The notes under the pieces are model-generated. The model was not told where the DNA came from. It was given only the letters and a program-made list of their open reading frames with translations, and ran no database searches. DNA of 64,000 nt from Thermoplasmata archaeon (GTDB taxonomy: Archaea > Thermoplasmatota > Thermoplasmata > Lutacidiplasmatales > UBA184): NCBI GenBank assembly GCA_028864975.1, contig JAGWLG010000006.1, positions 62,001-126,000 of the forward strand. The letters are read 5' to 3'. The translations under genes and the position numbers were made by a program. Numbering within the stretch: position 1 is the first letter of the stretch; each line of letters starts with the position of its first letter. Positions 41,860 to 51,246 of the stretch are shown here, piece after piece.

Positions 41860-43644
41860 CTAGGCCGCAGCCTCGTAGTAGTACTCCCCCTTGGACCGCT
41901 GTTCACGGTCCAGAACGGAGCCTTCCTTGTTGATCCGGGGCCGGTGGCTCTCCTCGTCCCGCCGGAACGTCACCTCGATGTCCTCCAGGAGCTCGTTCAT
42001 GCCTTGACGCATGGTGAACGGTCCGTCGCCCCTGGCGCGGTGCTTCTCCGCGTCCTCGGCCTTGAAGGTCATGAGCGAGTCCGCGACGAGGTCCAGGAAA
42101 TAGACGTCATGGTCGACGACCAGGGCCGTGGTCCCCTCGCGTTCCACGAGACGCTTGATGAGCCGAGCGATGTTCATTCGTTGGTCGGAGTCCAGGTACG
42201 CCGACGGCTCGTCCAGGAGGTAGAGCGTCGCCGGCCGACCCATGCAGAGCGCGATCGCCGCCAGTTGCAGCTCCCCTCCGGAGAGCTCGGTCAAAGGGAC
42301 CTCGAGCACGCCTCCGAGGCGGAGGGCCGGTACGAGCTCCTTCTGGAAGAGCTCGCCGTTGAATCCGCCCCCGGCCGAGAGCGACTCCACGCGCTCCTTT
42401 AGGGTCCAATCCCCCGTCGCGCGAAGGTACTGGGGCTTGTAGGCGACCGACACCCCCGCCGGGGGTGTCCCTTGTGAGGGGACCTCAACGCCGGCGAGCA
42501 TCTTCACGAAGGTCGTCTTGCCCGTCGAATTGGGGCCGACGACTCCCACCACCTCCCCCTTGTGGAGGCTTCCGCCGCTCACCGAGAGATGGAACAGAGG
42601 GAAATCCTTCTCGAGCGCCCCAAAGCGGACCCTCTCGACACGGTGTGCGGCGGGCTTCGGGGGATGCGTCGTGAAGACGATCGGCTCGGTCCGGAAGCGG
42701 ACGTTCTCGTCCTGGAGGTAGCCCTGCAGGTAGGTGTTGATGGCCGTCCGCATCGGCATGGGGCGCGTGATCACGCCGAAGGCGGCTTCCTCACCATACA
42801 CCAGGTGCGCCTGGTCCGCGAGATAGTCCAGCAGCGCAAGGTCGTGCTCCACCACCACGACGCTAGCTCGGTCCCCGAGAGCTCGGATGATGCGGGCGAC
42901 GCGCAGCCGGTGGACAATGTCGAGGTAGTTGGAAGGCTCGTCCAGCAGGTAGAGGTCCGCGGTCGTCGCCAGCGTCCTGGCGAGAGAGGCCAGCTGGAGC
43001 TCGCCTCCCGAGAGGTCTTTGAGCGGCACCTCCTCCCTCCCCTTGAGGCCGGTCTCGTCGAGGACCTTCCCGGTGTCCCCTTTGGCCTCGTCGACGAACT
43101 GCCCTACGCTCCGCGATCCCGATTCCTCGGCGAGCGTGTCCACGTACTGGGGTTTGATGACGGTCCGGAGCTCGCCCTTCGAGAGCTTGAGGAAGTGGGG
43201 CTGGAGCTCGGTGCCGCGGTAGCGCCGGATGACCTCCTCCCACGCCGGAGGTTCCTCGTAGCGGCCCAGATTGGGTTGCTCCACGCCCGAGATGACCCGT
43301 AGCGCGGTGGACTTGCCGATGCCGTTGGGACCGATCATCCCCACGACCCCTTTGGGGCGAGGGACCGGGAGCCGGTAGAGCCGGAAGGAGTTGAGCCCGT
43401 AGCGGTGGACCATCTCGGCTTCGGCCGCCTCCGGCGTGTTCAGGATCTTGATCGCGGTGAAAGGACACTTGTGGACGCAGATCCCGCACCCGATGCACAA
43501 CGTCTCGGAGATCACGGGCTTCCCACCCTCGCCCCAGACGATGCATTCCTGTCCCATCCGCACCGGGGGGCAGTAGGCTTGACACTCCCCCTGGCACTGC
43601 TTCGGATGACAGCGATCGGTGAGCAGGACCGCGATGCGCGCCAT
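41860..43644 (-). CDS. abce1: ABCE1/Rli1 ribosome recycling ATPase
   Basis: Splits terminated ribosomes into subunits together with aRF1 or Pelota and helps recycling. At 594 residues it has the full family layout: an N-terminal Fe-S domain with the CHPKQCQGECQAYC cluster and the ferredoxin motif CIGCGICVHKCPF (up to about 63); first ATPase with GPNGIGKST, LSGGELQ and LYLLDEPSNYLD; hinge; second ATPase with GPNSTGKTT, LSGGELQ and LYLLDEPSAYLD. The twin ATPases and two [4Fe-4S] clusters are exclusive to archaea and eukaryotes. It is followed by the ArsB/NhaD gene after 39 bases and preceded by mptA after 21 bases, so these genes are likely one transcript. Confidence 0.97.
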   Translation of the reverse strand: MARIAVLLTDRCHPKQCQGECQAYCPPVRMGQECIVWGEGGKPVISETLCIGCGICVHKCPFTAIKILNTPEAAEAEMVHRYGLNSFRLYRLPVPRPKGVVGMIGPNGIGKSTALRVISGVEQPNLGRYEEPPAWEEVIRRYRGTELQPHFLKLSKGELRTVIKPQYVDTLAEESGSRSVGQFVDEAKGDTGKVLDETGLKGREEVPLKDLSGGELQLASLARTLATTADLYLLDEPSNYLDIVHRLRVARIIRALGDRASVVVVEHDLALLDYLADQAHLVYGEEAAFGVITRPMPMRTAINTYLQGYLQDENVRFRTEPIVFTTHPPKPAAHRVERVRFGALEKDFPLFHLSVSGGSLHKGEVVGVVGPNSTGKTTFVKMLAGVEVPSQGTPPAGVSVAYKPQYLRATGDWTLKERVESLSAGGGFNGELFQKELVPALRLGGVLEVPLTELSGGELQLAAIALCMGRPATLYLLDEPSAYLDSDQRMNIARLIKRLVEREGTTALVVDHDVYFLDLVADSLMTFKAEDAEKHRARGDGPFTMRQGMNELLEDIEVTFRRDEESHRPRINKEGSVLDREQRSKGEYYYEAAA

Positions 43645-43665
43645 GACGACCCCCGGGACGGCCTC

Positions 43666-44643
43666 TCAGGCGGTACCCTTACGGGCCCCCGCACGGAGCT
43701 CGCCCAAAGAGGCTCGGTGCTCGGCCCGCACGTCGTACTTGTGGATGGATTCCTCGCTCTGGGTCTCGGCGAAGACCTCGACCCCATCCGGGAGCTCGGG
43801 GAAACGCTCCGCCGCGAGGGTCAGGAGGGAACGGATCACGTCCTCGACGAAGCGTGGCTTGCGGTGCGCATTGAGCACCAGCGTTCCCTCGTCCCCGCGC
43901 TTCAGGATCGCGTAGGTGGGGGAGCTCTGGGCCTCCTCGATGACGTCCAGGAGGCGATCAGCCTCGACCTCCACTTCCTCGGGGAGCACCAAGGTCAACC
44001 GGGAGCGGTTCCGCTGGTTGTGGGTGATCATGGGTAGCGCATCGAACCTGGCCTCTCGAAGCTCGGGGAACTCCTCCGCGAGCGCATTTCGGCAGGTCTC
44101 CATGGCACAGGGACAGGCGGTCATCCCGACCCCCTCGGCACCGATGGCCTTCCGCAGTCGAGGCGTTCCGTTCCCCCTCGAGGCCCAGGCCTGTCCGAAG
44201 AGCCGATAGTCCTCGAGCGACAAGCGGTCCCCCGAGATGCCTCGCTGACGAAAGTACTCGGCCTCGGCCCGGACCTCGGCCTCCCGAGCGTACTCATGGC
44301 GCTTCAGGAGCTCCGCCGCGATCCGAACGCAGGTGGCCTCGAGCGAGGGCGAGGGCCGGATCACCGTGGAGTCCACCGCTTCCGCGAGGATCTGCGCGTT
44401 CCGCGAGAGGTCCGAGCCCTTGCGGCTCTCCGGAATATCGACATAGACCTCCAGCGAGGCGGCCAGCGTCTGCGTGCGGTCCGGCCGGTGGATCACCAGC
44501 GGCTTCCGCACGCCCGTGATCCCCACCTTTCCGAGCGCCAGGCGCGGGATCGCCGGGGGCATGGCGTGAATGTCCTTCACGTGCGAGCCGATACCGCGCC
44601 CCTCAAAAGGCTCCCCACGACGAGCCTGTCGAGAAGAGATCAC
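43666..44643 (-). CDS. mptA: GTP cyclohydrolase, MptA/FolE2 type
   Basis: A 325-residue member of the type IB GTP cyclohydrolase family (FolE2/MptA). In archaea MptA makes 7,8-dihydroneopterin 2',3'-cyclic phosphate for tetrahydromethanopterin and related pterins. Seen: the active-site VGMTACPCAMETCRN (metal/catalytic Cys), FDALPMITHNQRNRSRL (metal His), SSPTYAILKRGDEG, and RKPRFVEDVIR. The GTG at 44643 lies about 30 bases after a bidirectional TATA word (44668-44679); internal starts at 44580 and 44562 are alternatives. Whether the product is MptA-like cyclic phosphate or H2NTP cannot be read with certainty, but archaeal context favours MptA. Confidence 0.88.
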   Translation of the reverse strand: MISSRQARRGEPFEGRGIGSHVKDIHAMPPAIPRLALGKVGITGVRKPLVIHRPDRTQTLAASLEVYVDIPESRKGSDLSRNAQILAEAVDSTVIRPSPSLEATCVRIAAELLKRHEYAREAEVRAEAEYFRQRGISGDRLSLEDYRLFGQAWASRGNGTPRLRKAIGAEGVGMTACPCAMETCRNALAEEFPELREARFDALPMITHNQRNRSRLTLVLPEEVEVEADRLLDVIEEAQSSPTYAILKRGDEGTLVLNAHRKPRFVEDVIRSLLTLAAERFPELPDGVEVFAETQSEESIHKYDVRAEHRASLGELRAGARKGTA

Positions 44644-44667
44644 CGGCGACCGCTCTCGTCAGCGCAT

Positions 44668-44679
44668 CCCTAAATACGC
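44668..44679. promoter_or_regulatory. Bidirectional TATA element between mptA and the SufT-like gene
   Basis: CCCTAAATACGC on plus, 26 bases before the ATG at 44699; its complement GCGTATTTAGGG is about 30 bases before the mptA GTG. Neither gene has a Shine-Dalgarno, so both look leaderless. Confidence 0.65.
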
Positions 44680-44698
44680 TCGGTCGGCTGTGCCGTAC

Positions 44699-45124
44699 AT
44701 GACCGCCGAAGGGGCCTCACCGGTGGGGGACGTGTCCGCCTCTACGAGCGCGAGCCCTGCGGGAGCGCCACCCGCCACCGCTCCATCCCCTGCGGGCTCG
44801 CCCCCGGCCCCCGGAAGCCGGCAGGAGAAGGAGCTGCTGATCAAGAAGGCCCTCAAGAAGATCTACGACCCCGAGATCCCGATGAACATCGTGGACCTGG
44901 GACTCATCTACGGGTACGAATGGTCCGACGACACTCACGTCACGGTCCGCATGACGATGACCGGACCCGGATGCCCTGTCGCCGGTATCCTTGCCGAGGA
45001 GGTCAAGAGCGGGGCCGAGACCGTTCCCGGCATCGCCGAGGCCAAGGTCGATGTGGTCTGGGAACCCCCCTGGGGACCGGAGAAGATGAGCGACTTCGCC
45101 AAGCGCCAGTTCGGGTACCTCTAG
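44699..45124 (+). CDS. MIP18/DUF59 family iron-sulfur assembly protein (SufT-like)
   Basis: A 141-residue protein. After a 40-residue Ala/Pro/Ser-rich disordered lead it carries a MIP18 (DUF59) domain: LKKIYDPEIPMNIVDLGLIY (~57-76), DDTHVTVRMTMTGPGCPVAG with the conserved reactive Cys, and AKVDVVWEPPWGPEKM. Members support maturation of Fe-S proteins (SufT, PaaD). It lies beside mptA and close to ABCE1, whose Fe-S clusters it could help build (inference). Confidence 0.88.
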   Translation: MTAEGASPVGDVSASTSASPAGAPPATAPSPAGSPPAPGSRQEKELLIKKALKKIYDPEIPMNIVDLGLIYGYEWSDDTHVTVRMTMTGPGCPVAGILAEEVKSGAETVPGIAEAKVDVVWEPPWGPEKMSDFAKRQFGYL

Positions 45125-45506
45125 GCCCGAGAGCTGGCCCCGCGGCTTCCCGAGTCCCGCGGGGGTCGCGCAGGGGCGCGCAAGTTCTGACAGCGACATG
45201 TGATTGATGAGCGAGCGGTCGCATCTTTTGTTCAGAGCACCCAGGCCCCATCGCCCGCGAACCCTTCGTTGTATCTCGTTGAACAGTTCTATCGTCAGGT
45301 CCCGCGACGATTTCGGGACCTGAGCATGGATGCCGCGCGGGTGACCTGCGTACGGCCCGATCCGCTCCCTCCGCAGAGACATCCTCGCCGGACCTGGGAT
45401 GCTCTCGGCCACGGCGGGCCTGACCCAAAGGACACTGCAAGCGTTGTTGGAGTCTAGGGGCGGCGGGCCTAGTCCTGGCTTCGTGGTCCCGCGCCTCCCG
45501 GGACCC
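45125..45506. other. Intergenic region with two perfect hairpins
   Basis: A 382-base gap. CCCCGCG/CGCGGGG (45138-45144 with 45158-45164) follows the SufT-like stop and could end its transcript. CAGGTCCCG/CGGGACCTG (45296-45304 with 45314-45322, 9-bp stem, nine-base loop) stands alone and could belong to a small RNA or leader. An 85-codon open frame crosses here but looks non-coding. No clear TATA before the gene at 45507. Confidence 0.4.
45138..45164 (+). terminator. Hairpin after SufT-like gene
   Basis: Perfect 7-bp stem CCCCGCG/CGCGGGG with a 13-base loop, starting 13 bases after the stop. Confidence 0.4.
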
Positions 45507-46223
45507 ATGAGCGGGGCATCCACCTATCGGATCCTTGCGGCCTCTCCCCCTCCGCCCCGATGGCCCCGGGCCGCGAGAGGCGCCGTCCTTGCCGTCGGAC
45601 TTCTCTTGATGCTGGTGGTCGCTCCCGTGATCTCTTCGATCCCGGTGAAAGGTGCGGACGGCGTGGCGAGGGTCGTCGGCGGAGGCGGCCTGGTGATCGA
45701 GTTCTCTTCGCCGCCGCTGGACCGGCTGCCCCATCTCTTTCCCGGGACCTCTGCCACGCAGGAGCTGCTGATGCCTGAGGCTAAGGGCGGTCGCGCATGC
45801 CTGTCGAACTGCACATCGGGCCTCGTTGTCAACTGGACCTCTTCCGTGCCGACAGAACTGAACCTGTACTGGTGCGGAGTCCAGAGCCCCTGCATCCGAG
45901 GACACCTGGCCTGGACAGCCACGGGGTCAGGGACGGCCGGAGAGGTCACGTTCACAGGGAACATTGGCGACAACTACCTGGTCACCACCTCGAAGAATGC
46001 TAGCGTCGGATGGGGGATGCCGAACTGGGCCCTGGGTTCCGTGATCTTCATTCTGGGATCGCTCGTCTTCCTCGCAGGTGTGGCTGCGCTCGCCCTTGCG
46101 CGCTCCACGCCGAAGGAAGACCCCTCCTCCTGGGCACGCCTCCCGCGGCCGTATGCCCCCATTCTCAAGCCGCCCCCAGCAGCCCGGAGCCCTGCTCCGG
46201 TGGGGCCACCAGCGAGCCCCTGA
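45507..46223 (+). CDS. Two-span membrane protein with extracellular Cys-containing domain
   Basis: A 238-residue protein. Membrane helix about 24-46 (AVLAVGLLLMLVVAPVISS); an external domain ~50-165 with cysteines in GRACLSNCTSG and LYWCGVQSPCIRG that could form two disulfides, and N-glycosylation sites; second helix ~175-195 (SVIFILGSLVFLAGVAAL); Pro-rich cytosolic tail. No family recognised. ATG at 45507 is preferred; the frame continues upstream without coding character. It converges with rfcL. Confidence 0.6.
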   Translation: MSGASTYRILAASPPPPRWPRAARGAVLAVGLLLMLVVAPVISSIPVKGADGVARVVGGGGLVIEFSSPPLDRLPHLFPGTSATQELLMPEAKGGRACLSNCTSGLVVNWTSSVPTELNLYWCGVQSPCIRGHLAWTATGSGTAGEVTFTGNIGDNYLVTTSKNASVGWGMPNWALGSVIFILGSLVFLAGVAALALARSTPKEDPSSWARLPRPYAPILKPPPAARSPAPVGPPASP

Positions 46224-46252
46224 CCGTTCCGACTAGAACCGGTGGTCCGTCC

Positions 46253-48007
46253 TTAGAAGAGCGTCCGCTGGCCCCTACGCGACGTCCTCCTCTTCGACGT
46301 GCTCGCCTCCGCCTCCTCGTCTCCTGAGGAAGGGGCTGCTGGTCTTTCCTCATGCAGCAGGTTCCTGACCGAAGCGTGGTCCTCCTCGACCTGCAGGAGA
46401 TAGGCAAGGTCGCGCGCGTCGAGAGTGAGCTCACGAGCGAGGTGCACGAGCTCCCGGTGGTGGGTCTCGGCCTTCTCGACCGACACGTCGGAGGGGCTCT
46501 CACGGAAGGTCCGCTCGAGGAGTGGGAGCATCGCCTCCCGCGCCTTCCTCCGGGAGAGGTGGTCGTAGCGACCGATCTTCGCACAGAGGGCGTCGCGCGC
46601 CTGACGCTGTCCTCGGCTACCGCCCATACCGGCCAGGAATCGAGGGAACTCGGTCGGAGGGACCGAGGAGGCGGGGGGAGGTCCCTGAGGGTGCAGGGCG
46701 AGCGCGACCCCACCCGTCATCATCTCCGTGGCGTAGCTCCAAAGGGTCCAGATCCGCCATCGGTTGGCACGACCCAGATGCCGCTGGGCCCGCGCGAGCA
46801 TGTCGAACGCCTCCGCGAGCTCGACCGGCGTGCGGGCATGGTGCGGGAGGTTCTCCTCGATCCAAGGAAGAAGGTCGTCCGGGGAGGCGTCCAGCCCGTC
46901 CAGCACCTCTCCCGTCCGCCAGAACCTGGGGGAACCGAGGATGCGTGCGACCGCCTCGAACAGGTTGGCCTGGATGTCCCTCCAGCCCAGGACCTGGTCC
47001 GCCTCGAGGCCCGGTGGAAGAACGTGTTGCTCTTTGAGGGCGTGGAGCGTTCCCGCGAGCTCCAGGTCGTTGAGCGCGGCCCGCAGGTCCCCGCGGACAT
47101 GGCGAGCGATCGTGTCGATGGACGTCCCAGGAACCCCCATCCTTTCCGCCACGCTCACCCGGTGGAGATGAGAGCGAAGGACGTCGTCCCGTAAGGGGTA
47201 GAACCGGACCCTCGCGACCCCCGTTCGGAAGACCACGCTCGCTCGTGAGAGGGCGCGAGGGTCCGTGGCCGTGAGCACCAACGGCTGCCGCGTCTCTCGG
47301 ACCAGTTCCGCTACGGCCGCGAGCCCACCGCGGTCCGTCCGGTCCGACCTCTTGACCTCCGGCTGCCAGTCGGCGATGTCCTGCAGGACCGGCCTCCTCT
47401 TGCCCAGGTTCCCTCGGGGGGCGGTCGTGGGCACGTCGGAGAAACTTGCGTACGGGCCCGGCTCCTCCCCTTCCTTGAGGCCCCAGGCCTCGTTGAGTGC
47501 TTTCACCTCCCGATACCTCCCCTTCACGAACTCCCGGAAGGAGGGAGGTGTGCGGGGGGTTCGAACCTTCGACTCCTCAGCCGGGCCTCCTCGCCCTGGA
47601 ATGCAATCGACGTCATCGAGGAGGATGAGGTTCCGTCCTCCCTGCGCGGTCGAGAGGTATCGGCCATCCTCCGTGAACGTGTTCGTCAGCGACGCCCGGC
47701 CGGCGACCTGCTGTAAGGCCTCTCGGTTGCGCGCGTCCGAAGCGCTCATCTCGATGAGGCCCCAGCCGTACTCTTCGGCGAGCGCCCTCGCGGCCGAGGT
47801 CTTCCCGGTCCCCGGGGCCCCCTCGATCAGGGCGGCGCGGACCTTCGGCGGACGAGGCGTGGCGAGCCAGGACTCGGCGAAACGGCGCAACCGCTGCACC
47901 GCGTCAGGCTGCCCGACGACCTCTCGGAGGGTGCGGGGCCTCCACCGCTCCACGAGCAGCGTCGCTCGAGGGGGAGCGGGGACCTGCGATGGCTCGGTCT
48001 CGAACAA
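46253..48007 (-). CDS. rfcL: Replication factor C large subunit
   Basis: The clamp-loader large subunit that opens PCNA and loads it on primed DNA. 584 residues. AAA+ motifs: [15 protein letters not shown], Walker [12 protein letters not shown] (~63-73), Walker B LILLDDVD (~130-137), sensor-1 region LVLTATDP, then the lid and collar helices. There is a long insertion between Walker B and sensor 1 (~140-240). The C-terminus ends RRGQRTLF, a PCNA-binding (PIP) motif. The small subunit gene is not in the window. It is preceded on the same strand by tRNA-Thr. Confidence 0.95.
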   Translation of the reverse strand: MFETEPSQVPAPPRATLLVERWRPRTLREVVGQPDAVQRLRRFAESWLATPRPPKVRAALIEGAPGTGKTSAARALAEEYGWGLIEMSASDARNREALQQVAGRASLTNTFTEDGRYLSTAQGGRNLILLDDVDCIPGRGGPAEESKVRTPRTPPSFREFVKGRYREVKALNEAWGLKEGEEPGPYASFSDVPTTAPRGNLGKRRPVLQDIADWQPEVKRSDRTDRGGLAAVAELVRETRQPLVLTATDPRALSRASVVFRTGVARVRFYPLRDDVLRSHLHRVSVAERMGVPGTSIDTIARHVRGDLRAALNDLELAGTLHALKEQHVLPPGLEADQVLGWRDIQANLFEAVARILGSPRFWRTGEVLDGLDASPDDLLPWIEENLPHHARTPVELAEAFDMLARAQRHLGRANRWRIWTLWSYATEMMTGGVALALHPQGPPPASSVPPTEFPRFLAGMGGSRGQRQARDALCAKIGRYDHLSRRKAREAMLPLLERTFRESPSDVSVEKAETHHRELVHLARELTLDARDLAYLLQVEEDHASVRNLLHEERPAAPSSGDEEAEASTSKRRTSRRGQRTLF

Positions 48008-48048
48008 GGATCACCACGAGCGGGCTCCGCATATGACGGCGAAGGAGG

Positions 48049-48121
48049 AGCCGCCAGGGAGGCTCGAACTCCCGACCTGCTGATTACAAATCAGCCGCTC
48101 TACCGACTGAGCTATGGCGGC
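48049..48121 (-). tRNA. tRNA-Thr, anticodon UGU
   Basis: On the minus strand a full cloverleaf: acceptor GCCGCCA/TGGCGGC, D-arm GCTCAGTCGGTAGAGC, anticodon stem GCTGA/TCAGC with loop TTTGTAA (anticodon TGT at 48086-48088, reads ACA), T-arm with GGTCGGGAGTTCGAGCCTCCC-like pairing. Discriminator base U. The CCA end is not encoded. No intron. A TATA-like AAATAGATAAG (complement of 48182-48192) lies about 65 bases upstream. Confidence 0.96.
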
Positions 48122-48259
48122 GCGTTCGTTCCGTGTGCGGCTCTGGGCCCCTCCCGGGCGCGCGAAGAGGGACCCCGGCTTATCTATTTGGAGGGGGGCG
48201 CGGCCCCAGGGAGAAGCTCCCACCAAAGGCTTGAAAGCGACGGGAGGTACGTCTCGTCG

Positions 48260-50020
48260 ATGAGAAGCTCCGGTCCGAGACCCGTCCGTGCCCCGAGAGG
48301 GACCCGTCGCACGTGCAAGGGGTGGTCGCAGGAGGCCGCGCTCCGTCTCCTCATGAACAACCTGGACCCCGAGGTGGCTCGGGACCCCGACCACCTGATC
48401 GTCTACGGGGGGCGGGGGAAGGCGGCGCGGAGCTGGGACGACTTCGACCGTATCGTTTCCACGCTACGCGAGCTCCGCAACGACGAGACGCTCATCGTCC
48501 AGTCGGGCAAGCCGGTCGCGGTCTTCCCGACCCACCCGGAGGCCCCTCGGGTCCTGATCGCCAATGCGCTGGTCGTGCCCCGCTGGGCGACGGACGAGGT
48601 CTTCTGGGACCTGGAGTCGCGCGGGCTCACGATGTACGGACAGATGACCGCGGGAAGCTGGATCTACATCGGCAGCCAGGGGATCCTCCAGGGCACCTAC
48701 GAGACCCTGGCCTCGCTGGCCCGGACCGAGTTCCATGCCCCGACCCTCGCCGGCCGATGGATGCTCTCGAGCGGGCTGGGAGAGATGGGCGGGGCCCAGC
48801 CGCTCGCGGCGACCATGTTGGACGGGGTCGCCCTCCTCGTCGACGTCGATCCTCGGGCCGTGGACCGCAGGCTCTCGAAGGGGTACCTGGACGTCCAGGC
48901 CCGCTCGCTCGACGAGGCGCTCGAGCTCAAGGACCAAGCGGTCCGTGACCGCCGTCCCCGGTCCATCGGGCTTGTCGCCAACGCGGCGGACGTCTACCCT
49001 GAGCTCGTGCGCAGAGGCATCGTTCCCGACATCGTGAGCGATCAGACGGCCGCCCACGACATTTCGGTCGGGTACATCCCGAACCATTTCACCCTCGAGG
49101 AGGCTACGAGGCTTCGTCAGGCGTCCCCCGAGCGCTACCGCGCCGAGGTGTACCGGTCCATCGTCGAGGAGGCCCGGGCGATCCTGGCCTTCCAGTCGGA
49201 GGGTTCGAGATGCTTCGATTACGGGAACAACTTCCGTACTCGCGCCAAGGAGGGGGGCCTCCCCGAAGCCTTTCGCATCGAGGGGTACGTGCCCCGGTAC
49301 ATCCGCCCCCTGTTCGCGATCGGGAGCGGACCCTTCCGATGGGTGGCGCTCTCGGGCGACCCCAAGGACATCTACCGCATCGATGAAGTTGTGCTCAAGG
49401 AGTTCCGGCACGATGAGGACCTGTGCCGATGGATCCGTCTGGCCCACGAGCGGGTGCAGTTCCAGGGTCTTCCCGCGCGCATCTGCTACATGCGCTACGG
49501 CGATCGAGAGAAGTTCGGCGTGATGGTGAACCGCCTGGTCCGGCGTGGCGAGGTGAGCGCTCCGGTGGCGATCGGGCGCGACCACCACGACACCGGGGCG
49601 GTCGCGTCCCCGTTCCGGGAGACGGAGAACATGCGCGACGGGTCTGAGGCGATCGCGGACTGGCCGGTCCTGAACGCGCTGCTCAATGCCTCGTGCGGGG
49701 CGAGCTGGGTCTCGGTGCACCATGGCGGAGGCGTGGGGATCGGGAACTCGATCCACGCGGGGCTCGTCATCGTCGCAGATGGGTCGCTCGAAGCCGAGCG
49801 ACGGATCCGCCGGGTGCTCAACGCCGACCCCGGGATGGGCGTCGTGCGACACGCGGACGCGGGGTACGCGGCCTCGCTTCGGACGGCGAAGGGGGCACGC
49901 TTCCGACTTCTCAGCCCTCCCACCTTGGCCCCCGACAGCCAAGGCACGGACCGAGCGTGTCCCGTCCCGGTGGTACGGGTGGCCGATCGAAGGCGAGCGA
50001 CGCGCCGCCTACCTCGCTGA
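48260..50020 (+). CDS. hutU: Urocanate hydratase
   Basis: Hydrates urocanate to imidazolone propionate in histidine breakdown using bound NAD+. Family hallmarks: [126 protein letters not shown] and [18 protein letters not shown]. At 586 residues it is slightly longer than the usual ~555; the last 30-40 residues are Arg/Pro-rich and lack family similarity. ATG at 48260 suits the usual N-terminus. No histidine ammonia-lyase, imidazolonepropionase or formiminoglutamase gene is in the window. Confidence 0.93.
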   Translation: MRSSGPRPVRAPRGTRRTCKGWSQEAALRLLMNNLDPEVARDPDHLIVYGGRGKAARSWDDFDRIVSTLRELRNDETLIVQSGKPVAVFPTHPEAPRVLIANALVVPRWATDEVFWDLESRGLTMYGQMTAGSWIYIGSQGILQGTYETLASLARTEFHAPTLAGRWMLSSGLGEMGGAQPLAATMLDGVALLVDVDPRAVDRRLSKGYLDVQARSLDEALELKDQAVRDRRPRSIGLVANAADVYPELVRRGIVPDIVSDQTAAHDISVGYIPNHFTLEEATRLRQASPERYRAEVYRSIVEEARAILAFQSEGSRCFDYGNNFRTRAKEGGLPEAFRIEGYVPRYIRPLFAIGSGPFRWVALSGDPKDIYRIDEVVLKEFRHDEDLCRWIRLAHERVQFQGLPARICYMRYGDREKFGVMVNRLVRRGEVSAPVAIGRDHHDTGAVASPFRETENMRDGSEAIADWPVLNALLNASCGASWVSVHHGGGVGIGNSIHAGLVIVADGSLEAERRIRRVLNADPGMGVVRHADAGYAASLRTAKGARFRLLSPPTLAPDSQGTDRACPVPVVRVADRRRATRRLPR

Positions 50021-50434
50021 CCCGCCCCTGCGGGAGCGGCGAACCTCATCGGCCTCGGCCTGCATCAGAGAGACGATCGCGCGGCGGAAGAGCGCGCTCT
50101 GATTGATCTCGCGGTGGCTCTGGAGGAACGTGTCCTCGTCCGACGTGATCGTGAGGTTCTTGCGGACCATGCCATCGTTCTCTACGGTAGAGAGTTCGGG
50201 CAGCTCGAGCCGGCGGGCGCGGGCGCGCCGAGGGGGCAGGAAGACCCCGACTTCCTCACGACCGCAGCTCTGACAGAGGAACGCTCCAGGAAAGCGCCGG
50301 ACCGCCCTTGCCCGCGGGGTCCGCTGACCGCAGATTGTACAGAAACCGAACGACGGGGGCCGGCCCGGCCGGCGCGCGGACACCGCCCCTGAGCGCGGGA
50401 GGGCGCCATCCGGGCTTCGAAAACGCCCGCTCAT
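50009..50434 (-). CDS. Zinc-ribbon / ribbon-helix-helix DNA-binding regulator
   Basis: A 141-residue protein. N-terminal zinc ribbon: [10 protein letters not shown] then LCQSCGREE (two CxxC). C-terminal ribbon-helix-helix-like domain ~90-130: [17 protein letters not shown] then [15 protein letters not shown], which fits the strand-helix-helix pattern of MetJ/Arc regulators. A TATA word (CCTTTATCACC, complement of 50460-50470) is ~30 bases upstream, flanked by inverted repeats (50434-50495), so it may repress itself. It overlaps the end of hutU by 12 bases; control of hutU is conceivable but unproven. Confidence 0.7.
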   Translation of the reverse strand: MSGRFRSPDGALPRSGAVSARRPGRPPSFGFCTICGQRTPRARAVRRFPGAFLCQSCGREEVGVFLPPRRARARRLELPELSTVENDGMVRKNLTITSDEDTFLQSHREINQSALFRRAIVSLMQAEADEVRRSRRGGSAR

Positions 50435-50495
50435 TCGTGCAATGATGACGATTTCGTGGTGATAAAGGCTTGGCCGGAAAGCTCGTTTGCACGAA
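50434..50495 (-). promoter_or_regulatory. Operator-like inverted repeats flanking the regulator promoter
   Basis: TTCGTGCAA (50434-50442) and its exact inverse TTGCACGAA (50487-50495) flank the TATA word at 50460-50470; a partial copy (TTTCGTGGT, 50452-50460) touches the TATA. Half-sites arranged like this are typical of ribbon-helix-helix repressors. Confidence 0.5.
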
Positions 50496-50649
50496 AATAA
50501 TCCAAGAGTTGTGGCCTAGCTCATCGTAGCTTTCGTCCTTTCTCCCCGAGGAGACCCCGCGACCTCCCTCCGTTGCAGCGGAACCGTCTGAACCGGTTCG
50601 GGTGAACGAACGACCAACCTTTACTTGCGCGCCCTTTCTCTGCTCCCGG

Positions 50650-51246
50650 ATGCATCCTCGTTCGAACTCGTTCGGAGCCTCCCCGGTGGGGTACGAGCAT
50701 CCGCTTCGCGGGTCGAACCTTCCGAAGCATTTCGTCGTAACAGGGTTCGTGGTCGACCACGAGCGCCACCGTGTGTTGCTGCTCTTCCATCGCAAGCTTC
50801 AGCGCTGGCTACCCCCGGGGGGCCATGTGGAGGCCACGGAGGACCCGCTGCGCGCGCTGCTCCGCGAGGTGCGGGAAGAGACCGGACTTCTCGTACGACC
50901 GGACCTCTCCCCCGAGGTCGGAGAGGAACCCGGGGTCCTTCCGATGCCGCTGCCTCATCACGTCCAAGTCGAGAGCATCGACGGGGAGCATGAGCACATC
51001 GACCTGGTCTACCGCTGCCAGGTCATTGGGGGGGAGATGCGCTCCAACGCCGAATCCGAAGCGCTTCGCTGGTTCTCGCTGGAGGACCTGCATCGCTTCC
51101 CCGTCGGCCCCAACGTTCGTCAGCATGCTACGACGTTCCTGAGCGAGCGTCCGGCAGGGGCTCGCGCTCCCCGCAAGGTCCGGAAGGATCACGGGCGCTC
51201 GAGGCGAGGACCGGCCCGACGCAGGACCTCGAGGTCGGTGGGGTAG
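50650..51246 (+). CDS. Nudix hydrolase
   Basis: A 198-residue enzyme. The Nudix box GGHVEATEDPLRALLREVREETGL (shown here only by its key residues G, E, REVxEExG) lies at about 57-80 and fits GX5EX7REUXEEXGU exactly. The fold is complete (HFVVTGFVVDHERHRVLLLF before, EHEHIDLVYRCQVIGGEM after). It hydrolyses a nucleoside-diphosphate-linked substrate that cannot be named. ATG at 50650 is 25-30 bases after TATA-like CCTTTACTT (50618-50626). The final 20 basic residues overlap the convergent second Nudix gene. A GAACCGGTTC palindrome lies at 50590-50599. Confidence 0.85.
   Translation: MHPRSNSFGASPVGYEHPLRGSNLPKHFVVTGFVVDHERHRVLLLFHRKLQRWLPPGGHVEATEDPLRALLREVREETGLLVRPDLSPEVGEEPGVLPMPLPHHVQVESIDGEHEHIDLVYRCQVIGGEMRSNAESEALRWFSLEDLHRFPVGPNVRQHATTFLSERPAGARAPRKVRKDHGRSRRGPARRRTSRSVG

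Noticed and set aside
40765..42402. 545-codon open frame on the plus strand
   Set aside because: It lies antisense to the ArsB/NhaD permease and ABCE1, has extreme Arg/Glu/Asp/Gly bias, and no family features.
45200..45457. 85-codon open frame in the SufT-like downstream gap
   Set aside because: Contains the 9-bp hairpin, lacks a ribosome site or TATA spacing, and the peptide has no globular pattern.
50256..50795. 179-codon leftward frame overlapping the RHH regulator promoter
   Set aside because: It crosses the TATA word and inverted repeats and lies in another frame of the regulator; no protein-like features.
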